The translations under genes were made by a program, and so were the position numbers. This document shows, piece by piece, positions 12,180 through 21,925 of a DNA stretch of 64,000 nucleotides (its first letter is position 1; every line of letters begins with the position of its first letter). This DNA is from Triglochin maritima. Taxonomy: Eukaryota > Streptophyta > Magnoliopsida > Alismatales > Juncaginaceae. The notes under the pieces were generated by a model, which made no database searches, was not told the origin of the DNA, and was given only the letters and a program-made list of their open reading frames with translations. The stretch lies in assembly GCA_963682175.1 (NCBI GenBank), contig OY821784.1, positions 28,501,621 through 28,565,620 of the forward strand. Reading direction: 5' to 3'.

Positions 12180-13435
12180 TCGTGCCCTTATGTATGTATA
12201 TATTTTAAAAATTTATACATACATACAAGATCGATTTCCTTATTTTCAACAATTTCATGCATATTGTTTTACATTTATTCTAATATCATATAATCTATAT
12301 ATATTTATTAAAACAAATGTAAGATATTATACTCAAAGGTTCTCTAAAACCTTTATGAAGAACCGGAGTTGCGTCGCACGTCGAATTGTCGGTTGATTTG
12401 CCTCCAAGTGTTCACCAAACTCTAAACAAGATTATAGAGAAAGGAACTAGCCAATCAATTTCTAATTAAGCTTAAAATCTAGCAAATAACCTCTCTAAAG
12501 CTCCCTGAGATTTAATCTCCAAAAGCTCAAAATAATTAAGAGAAATTCGAACGGATTAGTGGAGAGGTTAGGGGAGAGAGAATTTTGCAATAGTATTAAC
12601 AAGGAAGGGATGATGGACCTATTTATAGGATTTCCTCTAACCCACATCATGTGCAAACCACTTACACACTATCTCTTATTAATCTCTCCACTAAATCACA
12701 TCATGTCCAAACCACTTACACATGATCTTTTGTTTACATCTCCACTAAACCACAACATGTGCAAACCACTTTGCACATGATCTCTTGTTTATTTTGCGAC
12801 ATCATTATCCCATAACTACCATTGACCAAGGTGGATTAAATAAAGCCATTAATTAGTAAAAAATCTCTTATTAATATATGCAAAAATGTGGTCAAACGGT
12901 TTGACCATTTTTCACTATTTTTGACTCTACCAAATTTTGGATTAATATCCAACAAAATTTGGACTTTGGGGTTACATTTCTTATGTGAACAGACATAAGT
13001 CTCATATCTTAGGATTCAAGACACAGTAAAAACAATAATGACACATAACACAAATCTATAATGTTTCACTTGCTAGGTCTATTCAATATATAAAAGTAAC
13101 AATTTTCCTCTTTTATATACTCGTGTCGTCAAATATTTGTAGAACTACAATAATCGATGACCAACACGACAATCTTATCTCGGTAATTAATGTTCCAAGT
13201 CAATTACCATAGTTGTGAATTACTTTTGATTTATGGAAACCATTATCTTTTAGAACTCTATAGTTAAGGACCAAGAGCCTCTTCCTTAACATTTCTATAA
13301 TACGAATACATTAATCAATGAACAAAATGTTTGCACATCCAATTCAAAATAATTGACATATAAAAGTAAAACTTTTAGAACACATTCCTTTTACTTCACT
13401 ATATTCATGCCTTAAAACAAATTCCTTCGGGAAAA
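12180..13435 (-). mobile_element. LTR-like insertion inside LINE ORF1
   Basis: Non-coding sequence that interrupts the ORF1 remnant. The minus strand has a good TATA-like word (CTATAAATAGG, at about 12619-12630 on the plus strand) followed by leader-like sequence, as in an LTR. The plus-strand left edge TGTATGTATA and right edge ATATACA could be the TG...CA ends, but the flanking five bases do not match, so the boundaries are provisional. A 54-bp tandem repeat lies just upstream of the TATA on the minus strand. The superfamily is unknown. Confidence 0.4.
12643..12790. repeat. 54-bp tandem repeat, about 2.7 copies
   Basis: Copies begin at 12643, 12697 and 12751, exactly 54 bp apart, each opening CACATCATGTGCAAACCACT or a close variant. 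They differ from one another at several bases. On the minus strand the array lies upstream of the TATA-like word of the surrounding insertion, a place where LTR enhancer repeats often sit. Confidence 0.75.
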
Positions 13436-14176
13436 TATACAAATGGATCAAGGCAAGATTGGGCTTGCAAGTAGCCTCAGCCGATTCACAAACATCGGCT
13501 CAAACCCCTTCACGAAGGTGCCTTGATGGGAACCTCACCAGCTCAACGACACATGATTTTCTCGGCTCCTGCTAGCGGAGATGATGTCATACAAGTGCCC
13601 TCGGTTAGCAAGGGCACCCGACGGTTTGGGGGATCAAAGCATCAACTGACTCTAAGCAAGGTTGTCACGCAAAAAGACGGTGCGACTCTTACCGCCTCAA
13701 AGAAGGCTCTGGACTTTGGGATCTCTTCCAATCCAGGTACTTCATCGTCACCTCCTTCCGACAAAGATTTTACACAAAATGATGTCTTAAATACATCTAT
13801 ATGCAATAATAACACACCCACACTTAGAGATAATACTTTGTTCGAGAACCAAAACTCGCGAATGGAATTTCATAGCATTGGATCCACTTCCAGTATGACC
13901 CAAACCTCAACCCAAGCAAATTCCACAACCAATTAAGTCATGACTGATCATCTGGACATTTTTCAGTGGGATTCATCCTCGGAATTTTGGAATTTTTGTA
14001 TAGGTATAGGCATTGACCTTGAAACAGTTGAGCAATCCAATAAATTTCTGAATACAATCAGATTGCATCAAAACCTCGGTCCAATTCAACTGGATGATCT
14101 AAGATCTCTTGTGCAACATACGTACGATCTTAAGATGACAAGTGATTGGCTTGTCTAGTGCATTTATAACTTTATC

Positions 14177-15412
14177 GTGAAGATAGTCTCTTGGAATATT
14201 AGGGGATTGGGGACTTTCCGTAAGCGAGGAGCGCTTAAAAACATAATACAAATTGTAAGACCTCATATTATCACTATACAACAAACAAAACTCGAAGTGG
14301 TTCAAAAAAGACACCTTAGGACGATTGGAGGCAAGATTTTACAGGAATGGACTTGCCTCCCAGCCATTGGTGCTGTCGGCGGTATCCTTGTCGGTTGGAA
14401 TTCAGACGTGTATAAAAATGCCTAGAAGAAGTTAGGAAATACTCAATTTCCATCCAATTCGAAACCAATCACTTCACTTGGAAATTAACAAGTGTCTACG
14501 GACAATGCGTGAACCTAGGAAAAAAGGAATTCATCGTTGAACTCAACAACTTGCAACTAAGCTCCGTGATAGCTTGGGTCATAGGAGGAGATCAACCTCA
14601 CAATAGCTAGGCACGAAAGGACTACAACATCGATTTCGTGTCACAACCAACAAAATTTATTCCAAGGTTTCATTGAGCAAAATGCACTCATTGACATAGG
14701 CCCATCAAATATGAAGTACACCTGGACTAATATGCAAAACATTCCTACATGGGTTCGATTAGACAGATTTTTAGTATCACAAGTTTGGGAATCCAAATAC
14801 CCATTAGCGTTGTGTCTAGGTATGTCTCGCCCTACCTCAGACCACATTCCTTTGATTCTCAACACAAACTGCGAAATTGGTAGGAAAAAATACTTCAAAT
14901 TTGAAGACCAATGGATGCTTGACTCGATCATTCATAATCTAATTCTCAATGCCATCAGGGAAACTAGAAATATGCCTCTCCAAAATCTCTTCGACATATA
15001 AAAAATGATTAAGTCTCACCACAAAAATAATGGTAATGAAAATCCACAAGCAAAACTCAAAAAGTTAGAAGCAACCCTCCTAACTTTGGATCAAAAATCT
15101 CAAGAAATGAGCTTAAATCCAGAAGAAAAAACTTAGGAGGATCGACAAAAACAAGGAACAACCCTCACAGAACTTGAAATATACTGGAAGCAAAGATATA
15201 GAGTTCTCTGGCTGCAAGAAGGGGATCAAAACACCAATTTCTTCCATAAAATGGCAAATAGCCATAGGAGGAAAATTTTGATACTTTCATTGAACATCAA
15301 CGATGAACTATGCTTTGTGCAACAACATATTATCACCAAACTCGTAACACATTTCCAAAACCTTTTTAACGGCCAGCAAAGCGTTAAGATTCCAATAAAA
15401 TGGGATCAAATC
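14177..15412 (+). pseudogene. LINE ORF2, endonuclease part and linker
   Basis: ORF2 makes the endonuclease and reverse transcriptase for target-primed insertion. The frame starts MKIVSWNIRGLG, the classic first block of the endonuclease/exonuclease/phosphatase fold. The next block reads IITIQQTKLE, where the family normally has the metal-binding Glu (ETK), so a key residue is Gln here. VGGILVGWNSD follows, then a stop at about 14424. Later pieces keep KYTWTN, RLDRFLVS and the SDHIPLIL block (14711-14890). EIYWKQRYRVLWLQEGDQNTNFFH (15177-15245) is the LINE linker before RT. Multiple stops make it a pseudogene. Confidence 0.8.
15408..15412. repeat. Target-site duplication AAATC, left copy
   Basis: AAATC immediately precedes the 5' LTR and is repeated at 23824-23828 after the 3' LTR. 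A perfect 5-bp direct duplication marks this as a single integration event into the LINE. Confidence 0.95.
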
Positions 15413-15547
15413 TGTAATAACCTAATCTAAAACATCTTAATTAACTAAACCTAAACCTAATTAACCTAATCTAATCCTGGAATAGTGTAGCATGAGGTGT
15501 TGATTTAGGATTGGATGAGGTGGAGGTTGGATAAGAATTGGTTTGCC

Positions 15548-15553
15548 TATAAA
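15548..15553 (+). promoter_or_regulatory. Probable TATA box of the 5' LTR
   Basis: TATAAA in the context CCTATAAATTGG, 136 bases into the LTR. It is followed 50 bases later by a long GA/GAA-rich purine tract typical of plant 5' leaders. If transcription starts just downstream, the CGGTCGACCG array lies in the transcribed leader. The same sequence recurs in the 3' LTR at about 22061. Confidence 0.5.
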
Positions 15554-15832
15554 TTGGAAGGTAAGGTTAATAAAACGTTTTCTTTCCTTTCAACAACCAG
15601 AGCTTGAGAGAAGAGGTTAGAGAGAAGAAGAAGAAGGAGAGAAGAAGAAGAAGAGGAGAAGAAGGTCAAGTGTTGGGTTGAGGTTGCCAAAGCTAGGTAG
15701 GCTTCTTCAACCGCCAAAAAGGTATGCCAAATCTTCATTATAACTCACATAAGCCTTGTGAGTGTTGGGGATCGACGTTGGTGTCGAATTCCCCGTCGGA
15801 ATTCAACCAATTCAGAGGTTGAAGACGACGAT

Positions 15833-16467
15833 CGGTCGACCGGTGCCTGTGGGCAGTCGACCGATCCTATTATTATATTGATGTTTACCCGCGAACGGTC
15901 GAACGATGTCTCAGGACGGTCGACCGTTATGCTAGATTTGTGCGGGAAAAAGGGGTTATGCTGTTATCGGTCGAACGGGACCACTTAGCCGGTCGACCGA
16001 ATAACGATGAGAATGGGTCGGTTGGGGATTTGACTTATTAAACGGTCGAACGTCCTTTACCTTGTTCGACCGATCCATTCGATGCTAAGTCGGTTGGGAG
16101 CTTTGACCATCAAAACGGTCGACCGCTCTTTAACTCTCGGTCGACCGACTGAGCATTTATTTAAGCGGTAGAGTGCTTGTGTTGGTTCGGTCGAACTGTA
16201 TTTCAGTTCCGGTCGACCGAACGAGACTTGGGCAAAATATTGAAATCCCTGTTATCGGTTGAACGGCCCCTTGGTTCGACCGATCGGATATATATATTAT
16301 ATAAAACTATATAGCGTAGACCTTCCAAACGGTCGACCGCTAGATGACTTTTGTTCGACCGATTGGTCGGTAATTCGGTTGGCGTGGTTCGAACGGTAGA
16401 TTTGTTTGTACAGTACTGTGTACTGTGTGGGGGACCGGTCGACCGGTGTGCTTGTAGCGGTCGACCG
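15833..16467 (+). repeat. Paired CGGTCGACCG palindrome array in the 5' LTR
   Basis: About twenty copies of CGGTCGACCG or close variants (CGGTCGAACG, GTTCGACCGA). They are organised in pairs: starts at about 15833/15854, 15897/15919, 15968/15991, 16042/16064, 16115/16139, 16187/16210, 16256/16275, 16331/16353 and 16436/16458. Within a pair the offset is 19-24 bp, usually 22; successive pairs begin about 64-75 bp apart. Because the word is its own reverse complement, each pair can also form a 10-bp stem with a loop of about 12 bases. The array is repeated in the 3' LTR at about 22346-22980. Confidence 0.9.
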
Positions 16468-17313
16468 ATCTGCCGCAGGTTGGTGGATTTATCCACACGC
16501 GATCCGTCGATGTCAGGTCGACTACCGGCTCCGAGGCGACGGTTGATTACCGGCTTTGAGAGCTACGGATTTCACCTTCGACGAAGGCGTATTATTGTTG
16601 TACTTTTTCCTCTCTTACCGAGCGGGGTGTGAGGGATGTGTACCGTAAACCTTGGGCAGTTTGCGAGGGTTTAGCGGTAGGCCGAGGATGTTCCGGCAGG
16701 GTGCGCGCTAGGCGACTCTTGGGGGAGCAGTGGCTGTCGTCTGACCCGAGTTGTGTATTCGGCGGGCTGACTCGCTCCTTGGGTGCGGCGTGTACCGGGG
16801 GTTCCTTCCTGCACTTTTTGGGGAGCAGTGGTGTCGACTGACCCTTGTGAGGCAGCGGTGGATTGACTTGACCCTAGTGGCAGGAGTGGTTCAGTGCCGC
16901 GGAGGCGGTGAGGGCATTATTGTGGGCCCGAGGCGGATGATCATGTGCATAGCATTGCATTGTCTTTAATTCCTTTTTATATTTTTAGGAGGTTTGGTAT
17001 ACGGGGTTCCTGCAGGGAACTCAGGCATGTTTGTTGTTTGCATTTCAGGTAGCGAGCAGGGTTAGAGTTTGAGGTGGTGACCGAGGACGGTGCCCCCGAG
17101 ATCAGATCCTGTAGTTGTCAGTCTCTTTCTTTTGAGGTGATTACATATTGTATAGCTTTTGTCGTAATCACAGTCAGTTTGTATATTTGACTTCCACGTG
17201 GATCATATTTATATTATATATGTTGGTTTGTTTCCCGTGACGTGCCCAGTGTTGACCGTTGACGGTCTTTATTATTGTTTAAATTTTCCGCTGTTTTCGG
17301 GTACGTTACAATT

Positions 17314-17325
17314 TAGTATCAGAGC
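17314..17325 (+). other. Primer-binding site (initiator Met tRNA)
   Basis: TAGTATCAGAGC begins three bases after the 5' LTR. It matches the plant initiator-Met-tRNA complement TGGTATCAGAGC at 11 of 12 positions. This is where minus-strand cDNA synthesis would start. Confidence 0.85.
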
Positions 17326-17433
17326 GTTGATCTCGGCGTACTTGTCCAAAGAAACCACCTTTGAGTTAGGAGTTATGTCTAGAGGATCATGCATGCACAG
17401 ATTATATTGATATTGTCTTGTTTCCTTTGGCAG

Positions 17434-17601
17434 ATGCCTCCTAGACGGGGGAAGGCAGTTGCCCATACTCGCGGTGAGAGTGAGACTACGAGGGATGAGG
17501 CTTGGGAGGATGAGCGTCGGACGTTGTTCGATACGGTCGGACGTCTGACAGAGATGCTACAGCATTAGACGGCACAGACTGGGCAGACGGGGACTGGCGC
17601 T
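17434..17601 (+). pseudogene. Upstream gag segment closed by a TAG codon
   Basis: An ATG at 17434 opens a frame continuous with the long polyprotein frame (168 bases, 56 codons upstream of the ATG at 17602). It begins MPPRRGKAV and runs through DERRTLFDTVGRLTEMLQH before a TAG at 17566-17568. The segment looks like the normal N-terminus of this gag family, so the stop is probably a single-base nonsense mutation at a Gln codon. The frame could restart at 17602, but that Gag would lack this segment. Confidence 0.7.
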
Positions 17602-20600
17602 ATGCATGACCGGTTTATGCGCCAGCATCCGCCTACCTTTCTGGGGCAGTACGACGCAGAGGCTGCAGAGGAGTGGATCTTCACGATGCAGAAGATCTTC
17701 AGTGCTATTGGTTGTCCTCCAGAGGCGAGAGTGGGCCTGGCTACTTATGTTTTGGGCGGTGCTGCGTCCAACTGGTGGAGGTCTACATCTGCAGTGGTGT
17801 TTGCGGATAGAGATGATATAGCCTGGGAGGAGTTCATTGGCGAGTTCAACGAGCAGTATTTTCCGCAGCATGTCCAGGATCAGAAGAGGGAGGAGTTTCT
17901 GAGTCTTCAGCAGGGAGACATGACCTTGGCAGGCTACATCGGGAAGTTCAACGCCCTTGAGCGTTACTGTCCCGAGATGTATGTTACACAGGAGCAGAGG
18001 GCTGGGAAGTTCGTCCGGGGACTCCGGAAGCAGTTGAGGACGAAGGTGCTGACACACATGCCGAGCACGTTGGCCGATGCAGTGAAGAGTGCCTCTGTTC
18101 TTGATCGTGACTACAGGGAGAACTACCAGGATGAGAGGAGGCCATCAGGTAGGTTCTCTGGGAGGCCAGGAGGGCAGACTAGAGGGAATCCGGGCAAGAG
18201 GCCCCGATACGAGGGGGCAGGAGTTGCGGTACCACGACCTGAGCCTTGTGGTACTTGTGGGAGGTTTCACTCCGGGCCGTGCTTCACCCCCGGAGCATGT
18301 CATGGGTGTGGCCAGCTGGGTCATTTTATCAGGAGCTGTCCGAGCCGAGGAGCTGGACCGAGCAGACCACCGGGTTTACCCGCACCAGGCAGAGGTGGAG
18401 GCGGAGGTAGACCACCTTTCAGACCACAGCAGGGGCAGCGCACTGGCAGAGTTTTCACCATCCAGGCAGAGGAGGCTCGGGATGGAGGCGCTGTCGTGGA
18501 AGGTACACTTCTTGTCGCTGGTTCAGTAGCTAGGGTGTTATTTGATTGTGGCGCGACACACTCGTTCATCTCAGAGCGATTTGCGGGAGTGTTGGGCTGT
18601 ACCCTTGCGATGTTGACTGCCACTTTGGAGGTCAGCACACCCCTGGGTCTGGTGGGCACTGTGGGGAGATTTGTCCCCGGCGCCACGGTTGTTTCGGGAG
18701 ATCAGGAGTTTCCGGCAGACCTGGTCTTGCTACCGATGGAGGACTTTGATGTCATACTTGGGATGGATTGGCTGTCCCAATATGATGTTCGAGTCTTGTG
18801 CCGTGAGAAGAAGATTTTGATCCCGAGGAAGGGTTTGCCTGATATTCTGATTAGAGGGATCAGAAGCAGAGGGGGTCGCATTATTGTATCTGCTGTGAGA
18901 GCTCAGAGACTGTTACAGCAGGGTTGTGCAGCATTTCTGGCGACACTTGTGGTTGCGGAGGCAGAGTCTCAGAGGCTAGAGGACATTGAGGTGGTGCAGG
19001 AGTTCACGGATGTTTTTCCAGCGGAGATTCCAGGTTTACCACCACACCGGGAGTTGGAGTTCGGCATAGAGTTGGTAGCTGGTACTACACCACAGTCGAA
19101 GGCTCCATACCGGATGGCACCTGCTGAGTTGACAGAGTTGAAGAAGCAGTTGCAGGAGTTGATGGACTCTGGATTTATCAGACCGAGCGTCTCGCCTTGG
19201 GGTGCACCAGTTTTGTTTGTGAAGAAGAAGGACGGATCCTTGAGGATGTGCATAGACTACAGGATGTTGAACCATGTGACGGTGAAGAATAGGTATCCCT
19301 TACCTAGGATCGAGGACCTCTTTGACCAGCTGCAGTCAGCGAAGGTTTTCTCGAAGATTGACCTGCGTTCAGGATATCACCAGTTGAGGATCCGAGATGA
19401 GGACATCCAGAAGACAGCTTTTAGGACGAGATATGGACACTATGAGTTCTTGGTGATGCCATTTGGATTGACGAATGCTCCGGCAGCGTTCATGGATCTG
19501 ATGCACCGGACATTCAGGCAGTATATTGATATATTTGTGATTGTCTTCGTGGATGACATCTTGATCTATTCACCAGATGTGGAGCAGCACAGAGAGCATC
19601 TGAGGATTGTACTCAGCATCTTGAGGGCTCAGCAGTTATATGCTAAGTTCTCAAAGTGCGAGTTTTGGTTGGACAGAGTGGCGTTCCTCGGACACATTAT
19701 ATCGGCAGAGGGGATATCAGTGGATCCAGCGAAGGTAGAGGCAGTGACACAGTGGAGGACCCCTACGAGCGTGACGGAGATTAGGAGCTTTGTTGGACTG
19801 GCGGGTTATTACCGCCGCTTCATCAAAGACTTCTCGAGATTGGCAGCACCACTGACGGCTCTGACGCAGAAGGGAGTCACTTTTATTTGGTCGCAGAAGT
19901 GCGAGGACAGCTTTCAGGAGCTGAAGAGACTGTTGACCACAGCACCAGTTTTGTCATTGCCGAGTGGCACGGGTGGATTCGTGATTTATAGCGACGCTTC
20001 GGGGATTGGCTTAGGATGTGTACTTATGCAGCACGGGAGGGTGATCGCATACGCATCCAGACAGCTGAAGGTCCATGAGAGGAATTACCCGACACATGAT
20101 TTGGAGTTAGCAGCAGTGGTTCACGCACTGAAGACCTGGAGACACTATCTTTATGGCGAGCAGTTCGAGGTGTTTACAGATCATCAGAGTCTGAAGTACC
20201 TGTTCTCGCAGAAGGAGCTGAATATGAGGCAACGCAGATGGCTTGAGTTCATTAAGGACTATGACTTCACTATCTCTTACCATCCGGGGAAGGCGAACAC
20301 AGTTGCAGACGCTTTGAGCCGGAAGGTGGAAGTATCAGTAGCAGGCCTATGCATTCAGGAGTGGAGACTGCTAGAGTCTTTAGCAGAGTGGAGACCATTT
20401 GCTGATAGTTCTGAGGGCGCAGTGATTGCCGGATTGAGAGTAGAGCCTCAGACAGTATCAGCAGTGATTCATGCTCAGACTACAGATGAGGAGTTGAACA
20501 GTTTGTTACAGTTAGCTGCCAGAGATGGGTCAGACTTCAGAGTTGGAGTGGATGGAGGTTTGAGATTCAGAGACCGTATCTGGGTGCCGAAGACAGAGGA

Positions 20601-21876
20601 TCTGAGACATGACATCATGGAGGAGGCACACCGATCGAGATATTCCATTCATCCAGGGAGCACCAAGATGTACAAAGATTTGCAGCGGAACTTCTGGTGG
20701 CGAGGTATGAAGAAGGACGTTGCAGACTTTGTGTCGAGGTGTTTGGTCTGTCAGCAGGTGAAGATCGAGCACCAGAGACCAGCAGGGCAGATGCAGAGGA
20801 TTGAGTTGCCCGAGTGGAAGTGGGAGCACGTGACGATGAATTTTGTTACGGGGCTACCGAAGACACGGAGATTCCACGATGCGATTTGGGTTATAGTCGA
20901 TCGACTGACCAAGTCGGCGCATTTCTTAGCTATTAAGACCACTCTTGCTCTGGAGGGTCTAGCTAAGTTATATATTGATGAGATTGTCAGACTTCATGGC
21001 GTACCAGTCAGTATCATTTCGGACAGAGATCCCAGATTCACTTCGAGATTTTGGGAGAGTCTACACAGAGCACTGGGGACACGTCTGAAGTTTAGCACAG
21101 CTTTCCACCCACAGACAGATGGCCAGTCAGAGCGGACGATACAGACATTGGAGGACATGCTGAGAGCGTGTACACTTGACTGGGCCGGGCATTGGGATGA
21201 GCACTTGCCGCTGATAGAGTTCGCCTACAACAACAGCTACCACTCGAGTATTGGGATGGCACCATATGAGGCATTATACGGGAGACCGTGTAGATCGCCG
21301 GTATGCTGGAGTGATGTGGGCGAGAGACAGCTAGTTGGACCTGACATTATCCAGTTGTATTCAGAGAAGGTCGACGTGATTCGGAGACGACTAGCTACAG
21401 CACAGAGCAGGCAGAAGAGTTATGCTGATACCCGGAGGCGTGAGCTGACTTTTGAGGTAGGAGATCATGTCTTCCTGAAGATCTCGCCTTCCAGAGGGGT
21501 GATGAGATTCGGGAAGAAGGGGAAGCTGAGTCCGAGGTATGTCGGACCTTTTGAGATATTGGATCGGGTCGGTGAGGTGGCATATAGGATTGCACTACCA
21601 CCACAGTTCGCAGGACTTCACAACGTCTTCCATGTTTCTATGCTGAGGAAGTACGTGGCCGATCCAGCTCATGTGATAGAGATAGCAGTACCAGAGATCC
21701 GGCAGGATTTGTCATTAGATGAGAGACCAGTTGAGATTGTGGATCAGATGGTACATCAGCTCAGGAGGAGAGCGATTCCGATGGTGAAGGTCAGGTGGCA
21801 GCATCACACTGTCAGAGAGGCTACCTGGGAGATCGAGGAGGATGTCAGGAAGCAGTATCCAGAGTTGTTTCGGTGA
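17602..21876 (+). CDS. Tekay-type Ty3 gag-pol polyprotein
   Basis: 1424 codons giving capsid, protease, reverse transcriptase, RNase H and integrase. Gag spans about residues 10-180. The zinc knuckle is at 233-246 ([14 protein letters not shown]). The protease motif [12 protein letters not shown] is at 313-324, with Cys after the catalytic Asp where Ser is commoner. RT is about 500-690 with FVDD at 649-652. RNase H acidic residues include D798, E835, D860 and D903. Integrase has HHCC (H1010, H1017, C1047, C1050), then N1080, D1141 and E1177; the last two are 35 residues apart, but position 1080 ([10 protein letters not shown]) is normally Asp. The C-terminus (1376-1424, [16 protein letters not shown]) is a chromodomain-like segment of Tekay/Del type. 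The start is chosen because TAG at 17566 closes the upstream frame; the ancestral start was probably 17434. Confidence 0.9.
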   Translation: MHDRFMRQHPPTFLGQYDAEAAEEWIFTMQKIFSAIGCPPEARVGLATYVLGGAASNWWRSTSAVVFADRDDIAWEEFIGEFNEQYFPQHVQDQKREEFLSLQQGDMTLAGYIGKFNALERYCPEMYVTQEQRAGKFVRGLRKQLRTKVLTHMPSTLADAVKSASVLDRDYRENYQDERRPSGRFSGRPGGQTRGNPGKRPRYEGAGVAVPRPEPCGTCGRFHSGPCFTPGACHGCGQLGHFIRSCPSRGAGPSRPPGLPAPGRGGGGGRPPFRPQQGQRTGRVFTIQAEEARDGGAVVEGTLLVAGSVARVLFDCGATHSFISERFAGVLGCTLAMLTATLEVSTPLGLVGTVGRFVPGATVVSGDQEFPADLVLLPMEDFDVILGMDWLSQYDVRVLCREKKILIPRKGLPDILIRGIRSRGGRIIVSAVRAQRLLQQGCAAFLATLVVAEAESQRLEDIEVVQEFTDVFPAEIPGLPPHRELEFGIELVAGTTPQSKAPYRMAPAELTELKKQLQELMDSGFIRPSVSPWGAPVLFVKKKDGSLRMCIDYRMLNHVTVKNRYPLPRIEDLFDQLQSAKVFSKIDLRSGYHQLRIRDEDIQKTAFRTRYGHYEFLVMPFGLTNAPAAFMDLMHRTFRQYIDIFVIVFVDDILIYSPDVEQHREHLRIVLSILRAQQLYAKFSKCEFWLDRVAFLGHIISAEGISVDPAKVEAVTQWRTPTSVTEIRSFVGLAGYYRRFIKDFSRLAAPLTALTQKGVTFIWSQKCEDSFQELKRLLTTAPVLSLPSGTGGFVIYSDASGIGLGCVLMQHGRVIAYASRQLKVHERNYPTHDLELAAVVHALKTWRHYLYGEQFEVFTDHQSLKYLFSQKELNMRQRRWLEFIKDYDFTISYHPGKANTVADALSRKVEVSVAGLCIQEWRLLESLAEWRPFADSSEGAVIAGLRVEPQTVSAVIHAQTTDEELNSLLQLAARDGSDFRVGVDGGLRFRDRIWVPKTEDLRHDIMEEAHRSRYSIHPGSTKMYKDLQRNFWWRGMKKDVADFVSRCLVCQQVKIEHQRPAGQMQRIELPEWKWEHVTMNFVTGLPKTRRFHDAIWVIVDRLTKSAHFLAIKTTLALEGLAKLYIDEIVRLHGVPVSIISDRDPRFTSRFWESLHRALGTRLKFSTAFHPQTDGQSERTIQTLEDMLRACTLDWAGHWDEHLPLIEFAYNNSYHSSIGMAPYEALYGRPCRSPVCWSDVGERQLVGPDIIQLYSEKVDVIRRRLATAQSRQKSYADTRRRELTFEVGDHVFLKISPSRGVMRFGKKGKLSPRYVGPFEILDRVGEVAYRIALPPQFAGLHNVFHVSMLRKYVADPAHVIEIAVPEIRQDLSLDERPVEIVDQMVHQLRRRAIPMVKVRWQHHTVREATWEIEEDVRKQYPELFR

Positions 21877-21912
21877 GTCTGTTGTTTCGAATTTCGCGGA
21901 CGAAATTCCTTT

Positions 21913-21925
21913 AAGGAGGGTAGAT
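21913..21925 (+). other. Polypurine tract of the Tekay-type element
   Basis: AAGGAGGGTAGAT directly precedes the 3' LTR. This purine-rich run is the expected primer for plus-strand cDNA synthesis. Confidence 0.8.

Larger units (their letters stand above)
11060..13936 (+). pseudogene. LINE ORF1 remnant (DUF4283-like)
   Basis: ORF1 proteins of plant L1-type LINEs bind RNA and typically start with a DUF4283 domain. Here TLKWPDFQELNLWSLLGKAF (about 11230-11290) leads in. After a frame change, ILLRGMPLDLWSPEYF, GFGDFLRIDKNT and LTVARFMV follow (11424-11560), the hallmark DUF4283 block with its LW pair. A Pro-rich stretch (PEPPQGPPEKKRW) comes next. Another open piece lies at 11858-12154. An LTR-like insertion occupies about 12180-13435. 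The tail at 13441-13936 continues the acidic, Ser/Thr-rich C-terminal part. Several frameshifts make it non-functional. Confidence 0.65.
10740..15412 (+). mobile_element. LINE retrotransposon, 5' part
   Basis: Decayed non-LTR retrotransposon of the plant L1 type. It contains an ORF1 remnant with a DUF4283-like domain (about 11060-13936), an apurinic-like endonuclease (14177-15000) and the linker before the reverse transcriptase. The Tekay Ty3 element at 15413 splits it; sequence resumes at 23829 after the duplicated AAATC. Its 5' end is not defined, and the region before 11060 is assigned only by continuity. Confidence 0.7.
15413..17310 (+). repeat. 5' LTR of the Tekay-type element
   Basis: 1898 bp, from TGTAATAACC to GGGTACGTTACA. 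It contains a TATA-like word at 15548-15553, a GAGAAGAAG-rich purine tract at 15600-15665, an array of CGGTCGACCG-type motifs (15833-16467) and a GC-rich repetitive part around 16700-16900. The 3' LTR at 21926-23823 has the same length. Short frames inside it are not genes. Confidence 0.95.

Noticed and set aside
15833..16467. The regularly spaced CGGTCGACCG array as a CRISPR array
   Set aside because: Repeats are only 10 bp, spacers are shared between LTR copies, and the setting is a eukaryotic LTR.
15758..16969. Short frames repeated identically at 22271-23482
   Set aside because: The identity only reflects the two LTRs of one element, not a duplicated gene.
18544..18579. Protease motif with Cys after the catalytic Asp as a damaging mutation
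   Set aside because: From memory DCGATH occurs in some plant Ty3 elements beside DSGATH, so it is not good evidence of inactivation.
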